Position numbers and translations under genes: made by a program. Shown here one piece after another: positions 37,498 to 46,858 of a DNA stretch of 64,000 nt; position 1 is the first letter of the stretch; each line of letters opens with the position of its first letter. Source of the stretch: RGIG8497 sp045593265 (GTDB lineage Bacteria; Bacillota; Clostridia; RGIG6154); the NCBI GenBank assembly GCA_045593265.1, contig JAZNWH010000089.1:3148-67147 (forward strand), read 5' to 3'. The notes beneath the pieces are model-generated. The model saw only the letters and a program-made list of their open reading frames with translations, had not been told where the DNA came from and did not search any database.

Positions 37498-38861
37498 AAA
37501 TGTGGGCAGGCAGATTTAAAAAAGAAATAGATGAACGTGTAAACAGCTTTAACTCTTCTCTCCCCTTTGACTGCAGAATGTATCGTCAGGATATAAAAGG
37601 AAGTGTTGCACACGCAACTATGCTTTGCAAACAAAATATAATTTCAAAGGAAGACTGCGAAAAAATTATAAACGGTCTTAATTCTATATTAATTGATATT
37701 GAATCAGGTACCCTTACCTTTGATAATGGTGCTGAAGATATACATATGTTTGTAGAAGAAGAGCTTACAAAACGTATAGGTGATGCAGGTAAAAGACTTC
37801 ATACTGCAAGAAGCAGAAATGATCAGGTTGCTCTTGACGTAAGGCTATATCTTGAAGATGAAACAAAAGTTATTATAGAAATGGTAAAAGAGCTTATTAA
37901 TACACTATGTGATAAAGCAGAAGAAAATTATGATGCCATTATGCCCGGCTATACTCATCTTCAAAGAGCACAGCCGATTACTTTCGGACATCATCTTATG
38001 GCTTATGTACAGATGCTTATGCGTGATAAGGAAAGACTATGCGAAACTCTTGAAAGAATTAAAGTTCTTCCTTTGGGAAGCTGTGCACTGGCAGGTACTA
38101 CCTATCCTATTAACAGACAAATGGTTAAAGATTTGGTTGAATTTAATTCTGTATGTGAAAATTCTCTTGACGGAGTATCGGACAGAGATTTCTGCATTGA
38201 GCTTGCATCGAATTTATCCATACTTATGATGCACCTTTCAAGATTAAGCGAAGAAATTATACTTTGGTGCAGCTGGGAATTTAAGTTTATCGAACTTGAT
38301 GACAGCTTCAGCACAGGGTCATCAATTATGCCTCAGAAGAAAAACCCCGATATCACAGAATTGATAAGAGGAAAAACAGGCAGAGTTTATGGCGACCTTA
38401 ATACACTTTTAGTTATGATGAAAGGTCTTCCTCTTGCTTATAACAAGGATATGCAGGAGGACAAGGAAGCGATTTTTGATGCAGTTGACACAGTAAAAGA
38501 ATGTATCGAAACATTTATCCCTATGCTTGATACAATGCGTGTTATCCGTGAAAATATGAGACGCGCCGCAGCAAAAGGCTTTATCAACGCAACAGATTTG
38601 GCTGACTATTTAACCAAAAAAGGCGTTCCTTTCAGAGATGCTTATAAAATTTCAGGAACTTTGGTTGCATGGTGTATTGACAACGATACTGTTCTTGAAA
38701 ATGTACCTTTGGAAGAATTTAAAAAATATTCTGATATATTTGAAGATGATGTATATAATGCAATAAGTCTTGAAACCTGTGTCAATATGCGTACCTCGGA
38801 AGGTGGACCATCCCCCGACTCTGTATTAAAACAAATTAAATCTGCAAGAGAAAAGCTATAA
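37494..38861 (+). CDS. argH: Argininosuccinate lyase
   Basis: A 455-residue enzyme splitting argininosuccinate to arginine and fumarate. It has 'RSRNDQVALD', 'GYTHLQRAQPITFGHH' and the fumarase-superfamily signature 'GSSIMPQKKNPD'. The ATG overlaps the rfbD stop codon (ATGA). No argG or other arginine genes are adjacent. Confidence 0.97.
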   Translation: MKMWAGRFKKEIDERVNSFNSSLPFDCRMYRQDIKGSVAHATMLCKQNIISKEDCEKIINGLNSILIDIESGTLTFDNGAEDIHMFVEEELTKRIGDAGKRLHTARSRNDQVALDVRLYLEDETKVIIEMVKELINTLCDKAEENYDAIMPGYTHLQRAQPITFGHHLMAYVQMLMRDKERLCETLERIKVLPLGSCALAGTTYPINRQMVKDLVEFNSVCENSLDGVSDRDFCIELASNLSILMMHLSRLSEEIILWCSWEFKFIELDDSFSTGSSIMPQKKNPDITELIRGKTGRVYGDLNTLLVMMKGLPLAYNKDMQEDKEAIFDAVDTVKECIETFIPMLDTMRVIRENMRRAAAKGFINATDLADYLTKKGVPFRDAYKISGTLVAWCIDNDTVLENVPLEEFKKYSDIFEDDVYNAISLETCVNMRTSEGGPSPDSVLKQIKSAREKL

Positions 38862-38908
38862 TAAAAGAGCTGTAAAAAATCAAAGATTTTTTACAGCTCT
38901 TTTATTCA
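38862..38908. terminator. Bidirectional terminator between argH and the AEC transporter
   Basis: AAAAGAGCTGTAAAAAATC / GATTTTTTACAGCTCTTTT hairpin, T-rich on both strands between convergent genes. Confidence 0.88.
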
Positions 38909-38923
38909 GGAACAGAAAAATAT

Positions 38924-39835
38924 TTATACTAAAAGTATTACCAATGGTATTGTTATTACAGAAATTACTGTTGTGATTGCAACAAGCTGGGATGCATATT
39001 CTGCGTTCAGGTTAAACTTACCTGCCCAGAGTGCTGTTACACCTGCTACGGGACAGGCTGAACTTATAGTAAGTGCTTTTATTACAGCTATATCAACCTT
39101 CAAAAGCTTTAAAAGGAAAATTGCCATAACAGGTACAATCAGCAGTCTTATTACTACAACTACATAAAAGGAAATATTTTTAAATATTTCCATAGGCTTT
39201 ATACCTACGAAGAATGTTCCTAACATAATCATGGATAAAGGTGTATTCATATCCGCAACAAAACCCACAGTCTGAGCTATTATATCAGGCAGTTTTATAC
39301 TGAAAACAAATAAAACAAGACTAATAAGAGTACCTAAAACTCCGGGATTCAAAACTGCTTTTTTGAACGAAAGCAAGCTCTTATCTTCGGTATATGTGTA
39401 TATACCGTTTGTCCACTGCAGAATTGAAAATACTGCAAGATAAGCGGAGCCGAAAAACACCCCTTCACTTCCAAGTGCCGCACTTAAAAGAGGAATTGCC
39501 ATAAACCCACAATTGGAGTATACGAGACTGAAACGATTAACCCTGTAATCAAGATTCTCTTTTGCAGGGAAAACATATCTTGCCAAAACTATTACGATTA
39601 AATGTATAAGTACTGCCATCAAAAATGCAACAGCAAGAAGCTTGGCACCCATTATATCAAAAGGTTTTTGATATGCTTCTATCAATACACAGGGAGTTAC
39701 AAAATACATCAGAAATGACGTAAACTGAGAAACTCCCTCATCTCCTATGATTTTTGTTTTCTTTGCAGTATAGCCTACTGCCATCAAAAGAATTATAATT
39801 ACTACCTGTTGCAAAACTACGAAGCTTAATTCCAC
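38924..39835 (-). CDS. AEC-family (auxin efflux carrier-like) transporter
   Basis: A 303-residue protein with about ten membrane segments in two five-helix halves; 'MLGTFFVGIKP' and 'SACPVAGVTALWA' are typical of the AEC family of organic-acid/malonate-type carriers. The start is GTG, with AGGAGG eight bases before. It lies 11 bases after the RNA methyltransferase gene. Substrate unknown. Confidence 0.85.
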   Translation of the reverse strand: MELSFVVLQQVVIIILLMAVGYTAKKTKIIGDEGVSQFTSFLMYFVTPCVLIEAYQKPFDIMGAKLLAVAFLMAVLIHLIVIVLARYVFPAKENLDYRVNRFSLVYSNCGFMAIPLLSAALGSEGVFFGSAYLAVFSILQWTNGIYTYTEDKSLLSFKKAVLNPGVLGTLISLVLFVFSIKLPDIIAQTVGFVADMNTPLSMIMLGTFFVGIKPMEIFKNISFYVVVVIRLLIVPVMAIFLLKLLKVDIAVIKALTISSACPVAGVTALWAGKFNLNAEYASQLVAITTVISVITIPLVILLV

Positions 39836-39846
39836 TTTCCTGCCTC

Positions 39847-40968
39847 CTATTTAAAGTACTGATATACATAGCATTTAAGCATACCATTATAAAGCTTTCT
39901 CTTTTTATCAGCTTCTTTTCCGTAACACTTTTCAAAATCTCTGTGAGATGTTAAAATAAGCTTTTTAGCTTCAAAGAATTCAGAAAACTTTTTACCCATA
40001 TCTGAATAAAGCTTTTCACATCTTTTTACATCCATCATTCTTTCTCCATAAGGTGGATTACAGATGATTACACCCTTTTCATTAAAGGGCTTCACATTTC
40101 TCATATCACAGACGCTGAATTTAATTTTATCATAAACTCCTGCTTTTTTTGCATTATTTTTAGCAAGCTCTACAGCCTTTGGATCAATATCGGATGCAAA
40201 TATAACAGGTTCTATATCTTTATTTTCATTCTCTGTTGCTTCTTCCCTGATATCTTTCCAAAGCTGAGGTGAAATATGATTTTTCCAGGTTTCTGCTGCA
40301 AAATGACGTTTTTTCCCCGGAGCAATGTTAAGTGCATAAAGGGCAGCTTCTATCGGAATAGTTCCACTTCCACAAAAAGGGTCCATAAAAGGTCTGTCTC
40401 CTCGCCAAAAGCTCATATCTATCATAGCAAAAGCAAGTGTTTCACGCATAGAAGCTGACGTTGCCTGCGCACGATATCCCCTTTTATAAAGGTTGTCCCC
40501 TGACGTGTCAATATATACAGAAACTATATCCTTCATAATACCAAAATGTACCGAATACATAGCGCCATCTTCTTTAAACCACTCAATACCATACTTATCG
40601 GACAGCCGTGAAACTATTGCTTTCTTAATAATAGACTGACAATCAGGCACACTGTGAAGCTTTGATTTTAACGAATATCCTTTTACCGGGAAATTGCCGT
40701 CTTTTTCAATAAAACGTTCCCATTCTATATTTTTAATTCCTTCAAAAAGCATCTCAAAGCTGAGAGCTTTAAATTCTCCCAGCTTAATCATTACTCTTCC
40801 TGCACATCTTAAATTTATATTAGCTACACAAATTGCTTCCTCATCGCCTGTAAAACTAACGCGTCCGTCAATAACCTCTGTAGTCTCGTAACCTAAGTTT
40901 CTGACTTCATTGGCAACAATTGACTCTGTACCCAAAAGTGTAGGTATACTAAGTTCAAATAAACTCAT
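39847..40968 (-). CDS. THUMP-domain RNA methyltransferase (RlmL-like, YpsC family)
   Basis: A 373-residue protein with an N-terminal THUMP RNA-binding region (about 1-160) and a Rossmann SAM domain with 'FMDPFCGSGTIPIEAAL' and the catalytic 'NPPYGERM', which marks N2-methylguanine formation. Probable target is 23S rRNA; the exact base cannot be read from the sequence. It follows ribF on the same strand. Confidence 0.88.
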   Translation of the reverse strand: MSLFELSIPTLLGTESIVANEVRNLGYETTEVIDGRVSFTGDEEAICVANINLRCAGRVMIKLGEFKALSFEMLFEGIKNIEWERFIEKDGNFPVKGYSLKSKLHSVPDCQSIIKKAIVSRLSDKYGIEWFKEDGAMYSVHFGIMKDIVSVYIDTSGDNLYKRGYRAQATSASMRETLAFAMIDMSFWRGDRPFMDPFCGSGTIPIEAALYALNIAPGKKRHFAAETWKNHISPQLWKDIREEATENENKDIEPVIFASDIDPKAVELAKNNAKKAGVYDKIKFSVCDMRNVKPFNEKGVIICNPPYGERMMDVKRCEKLYSDMGKKFSEFFEAKKLILTSHRDFEKCYGKEADKKRKLYNGMLKCYVYQYFK

Positions 40969-40994
40969 TTTGCCTCCATATATAACACAAGAAA

Positions 40995-41897
40995 CTAATT
41001 CATTTTAAAGAAATTCTTCGCCTGCTCCTTATCATCGTAAATTTGTTCTTTAAGGATTTCAAGATTTTCAAACTCTCTTTCCTGACGAATAAATGTTAAA
41101 AATTCAATCTTCACAAATTCGGAATACAAATCTGTATCCTCAATATCAAAAATATGCGCCTCTACTAAAGGCTTTTCTGACCCTACCGTAGGTTTGACTC
41201 CTACGTTTGCAATTGAGTAATATCTTCTGCCTTTTATATATACATAAACACAATAGACACCAAAGCGTGGCATTACCAGATTTTCTTCAGGATATATATT
41301 AACTGTAGGAAAACCTATAGTACGACCTATATGATTTCCGTGTTTAACAACTCCGGAGACTGAAAAATTTCTTCCGAGGAATTTGTTTGCCTTTTCAATT
41401 TCTCCACTCTCAATAAAAAATCTTATATGAGTACTTGAAACTAAAAAATCATCAAGCTCCATTAGCGGCATTACCACAACCTCGATGCCATAAGAATGAC
41501 AAAGATTTACCATAACAGAGCTGTCGGAAGCCCCCCCGCATCCGAAAGTATAATGCTTTCCTATAACAACACAGCAAGCATCAAGCTTATCTTTGATTAT
41601 ATCTTTAACAAAAGATTCGGGAGACATTTTGAGAAAATCTTCATTAATGTTTTCAAACACAAGAATATCAACGCCAAGATTTTCTATCTGCTCTTTTTTC
41701 GTTTCATTATCCGTTATTAACTTATTGTTTTTTATGCTTTTATCAAAGGTATATACTACTGATTTGCAACCTTTTTCCTTTGAAACAGAAACTGCTTTTT
41801 CTATTAAGCTGCGATGTGCAATATGAACACCGTCAAAAAAACCTAAAGCAACAACTGTCTTTTCACCAAGTTGCTTTGATGTATAAAAAATTTCCAT
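40995..41897 (-). CDS. ribF: Riboflavin kinase/FAD synthetase
   Basis: A 300-residue bifunctional enzyme making FMN and FAD. The N-terminal adenylyltransferase has 'ALGFFDGVHIAH', the C-terminal kinase has 'GRTIGFPTVNIYPEE'. The ATG at 41897 with GGAG 5 bases upstream is chosen over GTG at 41903. Last gene of the translation operon, eight bases after truB, as in many Firmicutes. Confidence 0.95.
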   Translation of the reverse strand: MEIFYTSKQLGEKTVVALGFFDGVHIAHRSLIEKAVSVSKEKGCKSVVYTFDKSIKNNKLITDNETKKEQIENLGVDILVFENINEDFLKMSPESFVKDIIKDKLDACCVVIGKHYTFGCGGASDSSVMVNLCHSYGIEVVVMPLMELDDFLVSSTHIRFFIESGEIEKANKFLGRNFSVSGVVKHGNHIGRTIGFPTVNIYPEENLVMPRFGVYCVYVYIKGRRYYSIANVGVKPTVGSEKPLVEAHIFDIEDTDLYSEFVKIEFLTFIRQEREFENLEILKEQIYDDKEQAKNFFKMN

Positions 41898-41905
41898 ATA
41901 CACTC

Positions 41906-42598
41906 CTATTTGAATTCTTCAGGAGAAATCAATATTTCATCAAAAGCCCCTGCTTTCCATTTTTCTTCAAACTCTTCTAATGTAAGACTGTCTTTTATAT
42001 CAAAACGCCCGTTTTTTGTTCTTACAAGACCTTTCATATAAGCACCACAACCGGCTTTCTTGCCGATATCCTCACAAAGAGTCCTGATATATGTTCCTTT
42101 TGAGCAGGTAACAAGAACTGTAGCAAAAGGAAGCGAAACGTCTTCAATTTCTATATCAAAAATAGTAACTGTTCTCTCTTTTCTTTCAACTTCTATTCCT
42201 TGTCTTGCAAGCTCATACATTTTTTTACCATTAATTTTTATTGCAGAATACATAGGCGGAATCTGAGTGATTTCGCCAATAAAAGAGCTAATGATTTGTT
42301 TTGCCTCATCAACAGTTATCAAAACTTTATCTTCCGAAAGAATTTCTCCCTCTGAATCTCCTGTTGATGTAGTTTTTCCAAATTCAATAACTGCACGGTA
42401 TTGCTTTGTTCCCTGCATTATAGTATCAGCAAGACGCGTGGATTCTCTGCCTATACAAATAGGCAGAACCCCTGTTGCCAAAGGGTCAAGGGTTCCTGTA
42501 TGTCCTACTTTTTTAATTCCTGTAATTCTTCTTATAACCGCAACAACAAAAGCCGAGCTTTTGCCCATGGGTTTATTAATGTTCGCTACTCCTGTCAT
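41906..42598 (-). CDS. truB: tRNA pseudouridine-55 synthase
   Basis: A 230-residue pseudouridine synthase. The catalytic Asp lies in 'GHTGTLDPLATGVLP'; 'QIPPMYSAIKINGKKMYELAR' and 'GTYIRTLCEDIG' are family blocks. It is shorter than the E. coli enzyme, lacking a full C-terminal PUA domain, as in other Firmicutes. Starts one base after the nrnA stop. Confidence 0.96.
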   Translation of the reverse strand: MTGVANINKPMGKSSAFVVAVIRRITGIKKVGHTGTLDPLATGVLPICIGRESTRLADTIMQGTKQYRAVIEFGKTTSTGDSEGEILSEDKVLITVDEAKQIISSFIGEITQIPPMYSAIKINGKKMYELARQGIEVERKERTVTIFDIEIEDVSLPFATVLVTCSKGTYIRTLCEDIGKKAGCGAYMKGLVRTKNGRFDIKDSLTLEEFEEKWKAGAFDEILISPEEFK

Positions 42599-42599
42599 A

Positions 42600-43553
42600 T
42601 TATAAAAATTCCTTTAATTTTTCCACCAAGTCATCACAAAGCTTGGTAACACTCATATCCGACACAAGTCCTGCAGCACGTACATGTCCGCCGCCTCCGT
42701 AGAGAGATGCAAGATATGAAGCATCCACATATTCATTTGTTCGTATGCTTGCCTTGGTTTTGTCCTTCCATTCTTTTATAACTATGCCTACTTCTACTCC
42801 CGATACACTTCTGGGAATTTCTATAAGACCCTCTGCATCTTCGTAAACAGCACCTGCTGATTCAAGCTGCTGTTTAGTTACCATAACAATTGCAACCTTT
42901 CCATTATGAAAAAGCTTCATACTATCAGTTGCCATCGCCTTAAGCTTAAGAGTTTTGATATCTTCGGTATCAAAAAGCTTTTTGCATATTTTAACATGGT
43001 CTGCACCTTTTTCAAGCAGGACAGACGCTGAAACCAATGTTTGAGGTGTTACGGAAGAATATTTAAAACAACCTGTATCCGAAACAATTGCCGCATAAAT
43101 AAGGCTTGCAACATCTGAACTTAATTCAAAATCTCCCTGTGTTGCAAAACGGTAAATAATTTCTCCCGTAGAGCTTCCGTGAGGCTCGATATAATTATAT
43201 TTTCCATAACCCGGATTTGAAACGTGATGGTCTATTACTACCGTTTTTTCAAATTCTCCGAAAAACTGTGTAAAATCACCGAGTCTGTGTAAATCACCAC
43301 AATCAAGAGCAATCATAAGGTCATAATCCTTATTTTCATACTCTGTCAAATACTCTTTCTTCCCATAATCCACAAGGAACATAAGTCTTTCGGGAATTTT
43401 TTCATTGATGTATACATCGTTTTGTATCCCGATTGACTCCAAGAGGCAACTAAGTGCAAAGACAGAACCAATTGCATCACCATCAGGTGTTATATGAGTA
43501 AAAAGAGCAGCTCTTTTTGCTTTTTTTATTTCTGAGATGATGGTATTCATCAT
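42600..43553 (-). CDS. nrnA: DHH phosphoesterase NrnA (nanoRNase/pAp phosphatase)
   Basis: A 317-residue DHH/DHHA1 protein with 'THITPDGDAIGS', 'ALDCGD', 'VIDHHVSN' and the DHHA1 'GGGGHVRAAG'. Relatives degrade short oligonucleotides and 3'-phosphoadenosine 5'-phosphate. Start at 43553 overlaps the rbfA stop by four bases; the next codon is also ATG. Confidence 0.94.
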   Translation of the reverse strand: MMNTIISEIKKAKRAALFTHITPDGDAIGSVFALSCLLESIGIQNDVYINEKIPERLMFLVDYGKKEYLTEYENKDYDLMIALDCGDLHRLGDFTQFFGEFEKTVVIDHHVSNPGYGKYNYIEPHGSSTGEIIYRFATQGDFELSSDVASLIYAAIVSDTGCFKYSSVTPQTLVSASVLLEKGADHVKICKKLFDTEDIKTLKLKAMATDSMKLFHNGKVAIVMVTKQQLESAGAVYEDAEGLIEIPRSVSGVEVGIVIKEWKDKTKASIRTNEYVDASYLASLYGGGGHVRAAGLVSDMSVTKLCDDLVEKLKEFL

Positions 43554-43897
43554 TTATCTCCCCTGTTTAAATCGTTTATCACTTCATTGATGTATGCACC
43601 GTAAGCAATAGAATCGTCTGCTACAAAAGTAATTTCCGGAGTATAACGCAGCTTCATTTTTGAACCTATTTCACGACGTACAAATCCAGCAGAGCTGTTA
43701 AGTCCTTTAATAGCTTCATCAGCAGTTTTTCCCATTACAGACACATATACCTTTGCGAATTTCATATCCTTTGTTACATGAACTGCAACTACAGATATTA
43801 AACACCCGTCAAGACGAGGGTCTTTTAAAGCTGGAATGATAAAAGATAATTCTCTTTTCATTTCCTCATCTATTTTTTGCTGTCTGAATTTTGCCAT
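43550..43897 (-). CDS. rbfA: Ribosome-binding factor A
   Basis: A 115-residue KH-fold protein for 30S maturation ('RQQKIDEEMKRELSFIIPAL', 'FVADDSIAYGAYINEVIN'). Between it and infB lies a perfect hairpin (43913-43938). Confidence 0.94.
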   Translation of the reverse strand: MAKFRQQKIDEEMKRELSFIIPALKDPRLDGCLISVVAVHVTKDMKFAKVYVSVMGKTADEAIKGLNSSAGFVRREIGSKMKLRYTPEITFVADDSIAYGAYINEVINDLNRGDK

Positions 43898-43912
43898 AAT
43901 CTTTACCTTTCA

Positions 43913-43938
43913 CAGTCGGCAGCAAAAACTGCCGACTG
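43913..43938 (-). promoter_or_regulatory. Intergenic hairpin between infB and rbfA
   Basis: CAGTCGGCAG / CTGCCGACTG perfect stem with a six-base loop and no T-run, so not a terminator; possibly an mRNA processing or stability element inside the operon. Confidence 0.4.
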
Positions 43939-43949
43939 AACACATAATA

Positions 43950-46307
43950 TTACTGTTTAATTTCTTCCATTATAAAGCTTTCTACAATATCGCCGTCCTT
44001 GATATCGTTGTAATTTTCAATACCGATACCACATTCGTAGCCACTTGCAACTTCCTTAACGTCGTCTTTAAATCTCTTAAGAGAAGAAAGAACACCTTCG
44101 TGAATTACAATACCATCACGTACGATACGAACCTGTGAATTTCTTGAAATCTTACCGTCAAGAACATATGAACCACCAATTGTACCGATGCTTGAAACCT
44201 TGAAGGTCTGTCTGATTTCGGCATGACCCTGTACAACTTCCTGGAACTTAGGATCAAGCATACCCTTCATAGCTGCTGTAATTTCTTCAATAGCATCGTA
44301 AATTACACGATATAACTTCATCTGTACTCCTGCTCTTTCAGCAGATGCAATAGCATTTGCATCAGGACGCACATTAAAGCCTACAATAATTGCATTTGAA
44401 GCAGATGCAAGCATAATATCAGATTCATTAACTGCACCTACTGCACCGTGAATTACACAAACCTTAACTTCTTCATTTGTAATCTTTTCAAGGGACTGCT
44501 TAACTGCTTCTACAGAACCCTGAACATCAGCCTTTACAATAATGTTAAGCTGTTTCATCTTACCCTGTTCAATCTGGTCAAACAGTGATTCGAGAGATGC
44601 TTTCTGTACGCTCTGTGCAGCTTCAATCTTCGCATTTGAAACTCTTTCGTCTACAACATCACGAGCTTTCTTTTCATCTTCAACAACGTAGAACATATCT
44701 CCACCATCGGGCACAGATGAAAGACCGAGAATTTCAACAGGTACAGAAGGGCCTGCTTCCTTTACACGTCTGCCTTTTTCGTCAATCATTGCACGAACTT
44801 TACCGAAAGCTGTTCCGGCAACAACTACATCACCAATCTTCAAGGTACCGTGCTGAACAAGAATTGTTGCAACAGAACCTCTTCCCTTATCAAGCTTGGA
44901 TTCAATAACTGTACCTCTTGCTTTTCTGTCAGGGTTTGCTTTTAATTCCTTCATATCTGCAACAAGGTTAACCATTTCAAGAAGTTCTTTGATACCATCG
45001 CCTTTTTTAGCTGATACAGGAACACAGATTGTATCTCCGCCCCATTCCTCGGGAATTACTTCGTGTTCAGCAAGCTGCTGCTTAACTCTGTCGGGGTCAG
45101 CGGCTTCCTTATCCATTTTGTTAATTGCAACAATAATGCTTATTCCTGCTGCTTTTGCATGGTTGATTGATTCAATTGTCTGAGGCATGATACCGTCATC
45201 TGCCGCAACAACAAGTATTGCAATATCTGTTACCTGTGCACCACGGGCACGCATTGCAGTAAATGCTTCATGACCTGGTGTATCAAGAAATGTAATTTTT
45301 CTGTCGTTAACAGTAACCTGATAAGCACCTATATGCTGTGTAATACCACCTGCTTCGCCATCTGTTACATGAGTGTTTCTTATAGCATCAAGCAAGCTTG
45401 TTTTACCATGGTCAACGTGTCCCATTACTACAACTACAGGAGGTCTGTCTTTTAAGTCCTCATCATTATCTTCAATATCAAGAAGAAGTGAATCTTCAGC
45501 AGTTATAATAACTTCTTTTTTATATTTTGCACCAAATTCTTCAGCAATAATCGCTGCTGTATCAAAATCTATTATATCGCTTACAGATGCCATCTGTCCA
45601 AGACCCATAAGCTTCTTTATTACATCAACAGCTGTCTTTTTAAGACGTGATGCAAGTTCTCCTACTGAAATAGTTTCAGGAATCTGAATTTCAAGCTGAA
45701 CAGGCTTTGGTATGTTCTTAGGCTTCTGCTGAAGCATCTGCTTCTGCATAGGCTTCTGGAACTTATTGCCTTTTTTGATTTTTTGCTTTGTCTGAACATT
45801 ATCTCTCATTTTATCAGAAACAAGTTCTTCAAGCTTTTCAACCTTTTCCATACGGCTTACATCAATAGCTTCTGTTCTTGTATTGTAAACAACAGCTTCT
45901 TTTTCATGCTTAGGAGCATTATCTTCCTTGCCGCTTCCTTTGATTTCGATATACTCAGGTTTTTTCTTATCCTTTTCTTTCTTACCAGGTTCTCTTTTGA
46001 ATTCTTTCTTTTCAGGTTTCTTTTCCTGATTCTTTTCAGGTGCTTTTGCTTCTTCCTTCTTTTCTTTTACAGGCTCTGCTTTAACAGGCTCAACATAACC
46101 ATAACCCATCTGTGAATTAGGTATGTTAAACTCTCCGCCTTTATCATATTTCTGAGTAAGCACCTCAAAAACTATATCTAGCTGTTTTTCATCGAGAACT
46201 GTTGTGTATTTAACTGAAATACCGTATTTCTCAAGAATCGCTACAACATCTTTACTTGCAACTTCAAGACTTTTTGCGATTTCCTGTACTTTAATTTTCT
46301 GTAACAT
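43950..46307 (-). CDS. infB: Translation initiation factor IF-2
   Basis: A 785-residue GTPase placing initiator tRNA on the 30S subunit. It has an N-terminal IF2_N helix bundle, a Lys/Glu-rich linker (about 75-195), a second IF2_N domain, the G domain with 'GHVDHGKTSLLD', 'DTPGHEAF' and 'NKMD', and C-terminal beta-barrel domains. Start overlaps the end of ylxQ by 17 bases. Confidence 0.98.
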   Translation of the reverse strand: MLQKIKVQEIAKSLEVASKDVVAILEKYGISVKYTTVLDEKQLDIVFEVLTQKYDKGGEFNIPNSQMGYGYVEPVKAEPVKEKKEEAKAPEKNQEKKPEKKEFKREPGKKEKDKKKPEYIEIKGSGKEDNAPKHEKEAVVYNTRTEAIDVSRMEKVEKLEELVSDKMRDNVQTKQKIKKGNKFQKPMQKQMLQQKPKNIPKPVQLEIQIPETISVGELASRLKKTAVDVIKKLMGLGQMASVSDIIDFDTAAIIAEEFGAKYKKEVIITAEDSLLLDIEDNDEDLKDRPPVVVVMGHVDHGKTSLLDAIRNTHVTDGEAGGITQHIGAYQVTVNDRKITFLDTPGHEAFTAMRARGAQVTDIAILVVAADDGIMPQTIESINHAKAAGISIIVAINKMDKEAADPDRVKQQLAEHEVIPEEWGGDTICVPVSAKKGDGIKELLEMVNLVADMKELKANPDRKARGTVIESKLDKGRGSVATILVQHGTLKIGDVVVAGTAFGKVRAMIDEKGRRVKEAGPSVPVEILGLSSVPDGGDMFYVVEDEKKARDVVDERVSNAKIEAAQSVQKASLESLFDQIEQGKMKQLNIIVKADVQGSVEAVKQSLEKITNEEVKVCVIHGAVGAVNESDIMLASASNAIIVGFNVRPDANAIASAERAGVQMKLYRVIYDAIEEITAAMKGMLDPKFQEVVQGHAEIRQTFKVSSIGTIGGSYVLDGKISRNSQVRIVRDGIVIHEGVLSSLKRFKDDVKEVASGYECGIGIENYNDIKDGDIVESFIMEEIKQ

Positions 46308-46599
46308 TACTATTCCCCGCTTCCTTTAAAATTACTTTAGCAAAGCTTTCATCGGTAATCCCTGCTACGGAACGAATTTCCTTGCCTGTCATTTTCCCAA
46401 TAGTATCTTTATCGGCTATTTTAATTACCGGTACATTTGAATTTATAAATTGCTTTGCTGTACTTTCTTTTGCATCCTGAGCCAGAATGATAAGATGAAT
46501 TTTATTGTTTTTCAGAGCTTTTAATACAAGTTCAGCTCCTGTTATTACCTTTCCTGCCCTTGTGGCAAGACCAAGCATTCTTAAAGATTTGTCAAGCAT
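46291..46599 (-). CDS. ylxQ: L7Ae-family protein YlxQ
   Basis: About 102 residues of the L7Ae/L30e fold ('LGLATRAGKVITGAELVLKAL', 'LIILAQDAKEST'), probably binding kink-turn RNA. The ATG at 46599 overlaps the ylxR end and is preferred over TTG at 46617. Confidence 0.88.
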   Translation of the reverse strand: MLDKSLRMLGLATRAGKVITGAELVLKALKNNKIHLIILAQDAKESTAKQFINSNVPVIKIADKDTIGKMTGKEIRSVAGITDESFAKVILKEAGNSNVTEN

Positions 46600-46849
46600 T
46601 ATCAAACTCACTTTCAAGTTTATTTAAAAATTCTTCACTTATATTGCATTTTAACAGCGAATTGAATCTCTTTGTCTTTACTGCCTTAAAAAAACAGTCC
46701 TTAGAACAAATATATGCTCCTCTTCCGCCCGCTTTAAAGGTTTTATCTATAAACACACCATTTTCATTTTTAGTTATGCGAAGCATTTTTTCTTTAAGAA
46801 TGTTTTTTCTGCATACAAAACACATTCTTACATTCACTTTATCATTCAT
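46592..46849 (-). CDS. ylxR: YlxR/RnpM family RNA-binding protein
   Basis: An 85-residue protein with 'RMCFVCRKNILKEKMLRI' and 'GRGAYICSKDCFFKAVK', the YlxR pattern with paired Cys. In Bacillus the homologue binds RNase P RNA. It sits between nusA and ylxQ as usual. Confidence 0.93.
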   Translation of the reverse strand: MNDKVNVRMCFVCRKNILKEKMLRITKNENGVFIDKTFKAGGRGAYICSKDCFFKAVKTKRFNSLLKCNISEEFLNKLESEFDNA

Positions 46850-46858
46850 CTGTTACTC